Assembly: GCA_026120035.1 (NCBI GenBank)
Contig: JALRME010000031.1
Coordinates: forward strand, 124,001-188,000
Direction of reading: 5' to 3'
Source: Coleophoma eucalyptorum
Taxonomy: Eukaryota > Ascomycota > Leotiomycetes > Helotiales > Dermateaceae
DNA: 64,000 bases
In this document: piece by piece, positions 62,501 through 64,000 of the stretch
How positions within the stretch are numbered: position 1 is the stretch's first letter
How the letters are laid out: every line of letters starts with the position of its first letter
Notes under the pieces: model-generated
What the model saw: the letters and a program-made list of their open reading frames with translations, nothing else
The model's database searches: none
What the model was told of the DNA's origin: nothing
Position numbers and translations under genes: made by a program

Positions 62501-62628
62501 GTAATCCTAGCTTTTCGTATAAATAGAAACCCAAGAATAACCTTAATACCCGAGTAGTCTATAATATAGAACCGAGTCTGTATTATAGTGTTTCTAATAG
62601 TAATAGGTACGTTATCAACAAATCCTAT
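56456..62628 (-). mobile_element. Ty3/gypsy retrotransposon, RIP-damaged, 5' end cut by another element
   Basis: On the minus strand, reverse transcriptase (about 61.7-60.8 kb: an ERIEREVLEYSDGLYRNP stretch, then VKKKKPGEYRLIN), RNase H and integrase (about 60.0-58.9 kb: KYLVVTRDD, then VEARAIPNKEAST) appear in Ty3/gypsy order. Gln codons are stops throughout. About 2.3 kb between the integrase end and the 3' LTR has no recognisable gene. Protease/gag sequence is cut at 62629 by the next element. Small plus-strand frames here are chance frames. Confidence 0.82.
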
Positions 62629-62811
62629 TGTCATAGGCCCAAGCGAGGTCATATGGCATTAGCGAGCCAGGCGGGGAAACATATATATATCTTCAGCCCC
62701 CTTGGTTTAAGGATCTTTAGAGATCAGTTTGAATAATAACTACTACCTACCTACGTATACCCTATGTATACCCTACTTATCTATTGCTTGTACGTCACTC
62801 TACCTATGACA
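62629..62811 (+). repeat. 5' LTR with 9-bp inverted ends
   Basis: 183 bp starting TGTCATAGG and ending CCTATGACA, a perfect 9-bp terminal inversion. A gag-like frame follows downstream on the plus strand. Confidence 0.75.
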
Positions 62812-62878
62812 CCTAACATTCTGATCTCTCTCCCCGATGGGAGGTAGCTCGTCGTAAAGCAATTGATAGGATACCAAA

Positions 62879-64000
62879 ATGACGCGCGAAACCAGAAGCA
62901 CCAGTCGTAGCGTCGACGTTACCTCTAAGCTTACCTAAACCGAGGTAGGATCCCAATCCCAGCCTACGATAACTATTAGTAATAGACTCACGGCGGTACT
63001 ACGTCGTATCGAGGAGCTCGAGCGAGAGTCCCGCGACCGTAAAGAAGTAACTCGATTGGAAACTAGAATCAAAGAAATCCAAGCGGCCAATATACTACTA
63101 CCTACCCTATATCGTAAACCCTTCGTGACCCTAGCGGTACCCTAGCTATAACGCCGCGCCCCGAAAACAAGGGACCTACTAGATTACATAGGTAGAAATA
63201 TCAAGGAAGCTTAAGATTTCTTCTATTAAGTAGAATTAAAATAGAGAGAGGATAATGATATTATATAGCCCGACGACGCCACGAAGGTAACACACGCGAT
63301 ATCCTACTTTAAAGGGATACCACGAGACATTTAGAAACGATATAAGAAAAGAGTAGGAGTTAATAATACTCTCTAAGAGGATTTCGTGGAATTTATAAAG
63401 AATTCTATATTAGACCCTAGGAACCGCAACCTTAACGCTATCATACAATATAACGAGGCTCACTAGAGGCCAACCTAGTTAATCTAGAGTTTTGTGTTAT
63501 ATTTGGACAGCCTTAACGAAGAACTTGGTATTTATAATAATGACTAACGTAGAAACTAGCTACTAGCTAAATTGAAGCCGGAGATACACTAGTAGATCAA
63601 CCTAAATAGGAATATACCAACTAACAAAGAAGAATTGATTGCTACCGCTATAAGAATTAAGAACCATTTTGTAATGTTTAATAGGAGGACCTAAGATACC
63701 GCGAGGGCCTCGTAAGGACAACGACGAGGGCGTACTAATAGATTACGTTCGGTCTAATAATATTCTTATAGCCGATCACCTAAATAACAACCTTCGCCAC
63801 TACGACGCCTAGACCGTAACGAGCGAGAGCCAACCACCTTACCAAATAAGATACTAATATCGTAGTAAGGAAGACTAGGATAGCGATATTACAAATACTC
63901 GCAAGAGGGCCACTATACGTCCGCTTACCCTACGTATGTATACAACCAGTATGGCCAGAAGGAGTATCGATAGTTCAGTTGTCCAAACTTAGTACAATCG
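62879..64000 (+). pseudogene. Retrotransposon gag, RIP-type stops, truncated by window end
   Basis: From the ATG of MTRETRSTSRSVDV the frame shows a coiled-coil-like stretch (RIEELERESRDRKEV), a capsid-like region (YFKGIPRD, later YLDSLNEELG) and, near the end, a zinc-knuckle-like block with the first Cys lost. Gln codons are repeatedly TAG or TAA. Gag packages the element RNA; this copy cannot make it. Confidence 0.7.

Larger units (their letters stand above)
62629..64000 (+). mobile_element. LTR retrotransposon (gag region), running off the window
   Basis: The 5' LTR is followed by a leader and a gag-like coding region from 62879. It is inserted into the minus-strand gypsy element. Pol should lie beyond position 64000, so the superfamily is not proven; gag character suggests Ty3/gypsy. 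Confidence 0.75.

Overview
The window looks like a piece of a filamentous ascomycete genome (Pezizomycotina). Its genes carry many short spliceosomal introns (about 45-60 nt, GT-AG with CTAAC-like branch sites), there is a seven-domain fungal highly reducing polyketide synthase and a Zn2Cys6 regulator, and the flanks are retroelements and Fot1/pogo transposons ruined by C-to-T and G-to-A changes of the repeat-induced point mutation (RIP) type. Exon models below were assembled by hand from reading frame, splice consensus and remembered family motifs. Every joined model keeps one open frame from ATG to stop, but none is supported by transcripts.

Layout. 1-16.4 kb is a nest of transposable elements: a Ty3/gypsy element (+) sits inside a Fot1/pogo copy, and is itself interrupted by another pogo copy and by a complete Ty1/copia element (-, 1593-9209, target duplication GTTAT). 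A full-length pogo element (14447-16307, TA duplication) splits a fourth pogo copy. 16.4-56.45 kb is an island of ordinary composition with twelve convincing genes. 56.46-62.63 kb is a RIP-damaged Ty3/gypsy element (-), cut by a second LTR element (+) that begins at 62629 and runs off the end.

The gene island has three parts. (a) 20.4-25.0 kb: a thiamine-diphosphate 2-oxoacid decarboxylase (15 exons) divergent from a D-2-hydroxyacid dehydrogenase. (b) 27.5-31.7 kb: a polytopic membrane protein, a membrane-anchored methyltransferase resembling cyclopropane/sterol methyltransferases, and a divergently transcribed FAD/NAD(P)-binding oxidoreductase; this looks like a lipid- or isoprenoid-modifying module. 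(c) 33.6-56.0 kb: a biosynthetic gene cluster with a Zn2Cys6 regulator, a Baeyer-Villiger-type flavin monooxygenase, a CYP52-like P450, a stand-alone thioesterase, an NTF2/SnoaL-like small protein, the polyketide synthase (KS-AT-DH-MT-ER-KR-ACP, 2472 aa) and a 14-TM-type MFS exporter.

Inferred logic: the synthase builds a reduced, C-methylated chain and has no release domain, so the separate thioesterase probably releases it. The P450 and the flavin monooxygenase would oxidise it, the MFS protein would export it, and the Zn2Cys6 protein would control the set. The two divergent promoters inside the cluster (flavin monooxygenase/P450 and NTF2-like/synthase) share a near-palindromic motif, TTCGCTCTSCGAA, a candidate regulator site. 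Whether parts (a) and (b) belong to the same pathway is open. I cannot name the product.
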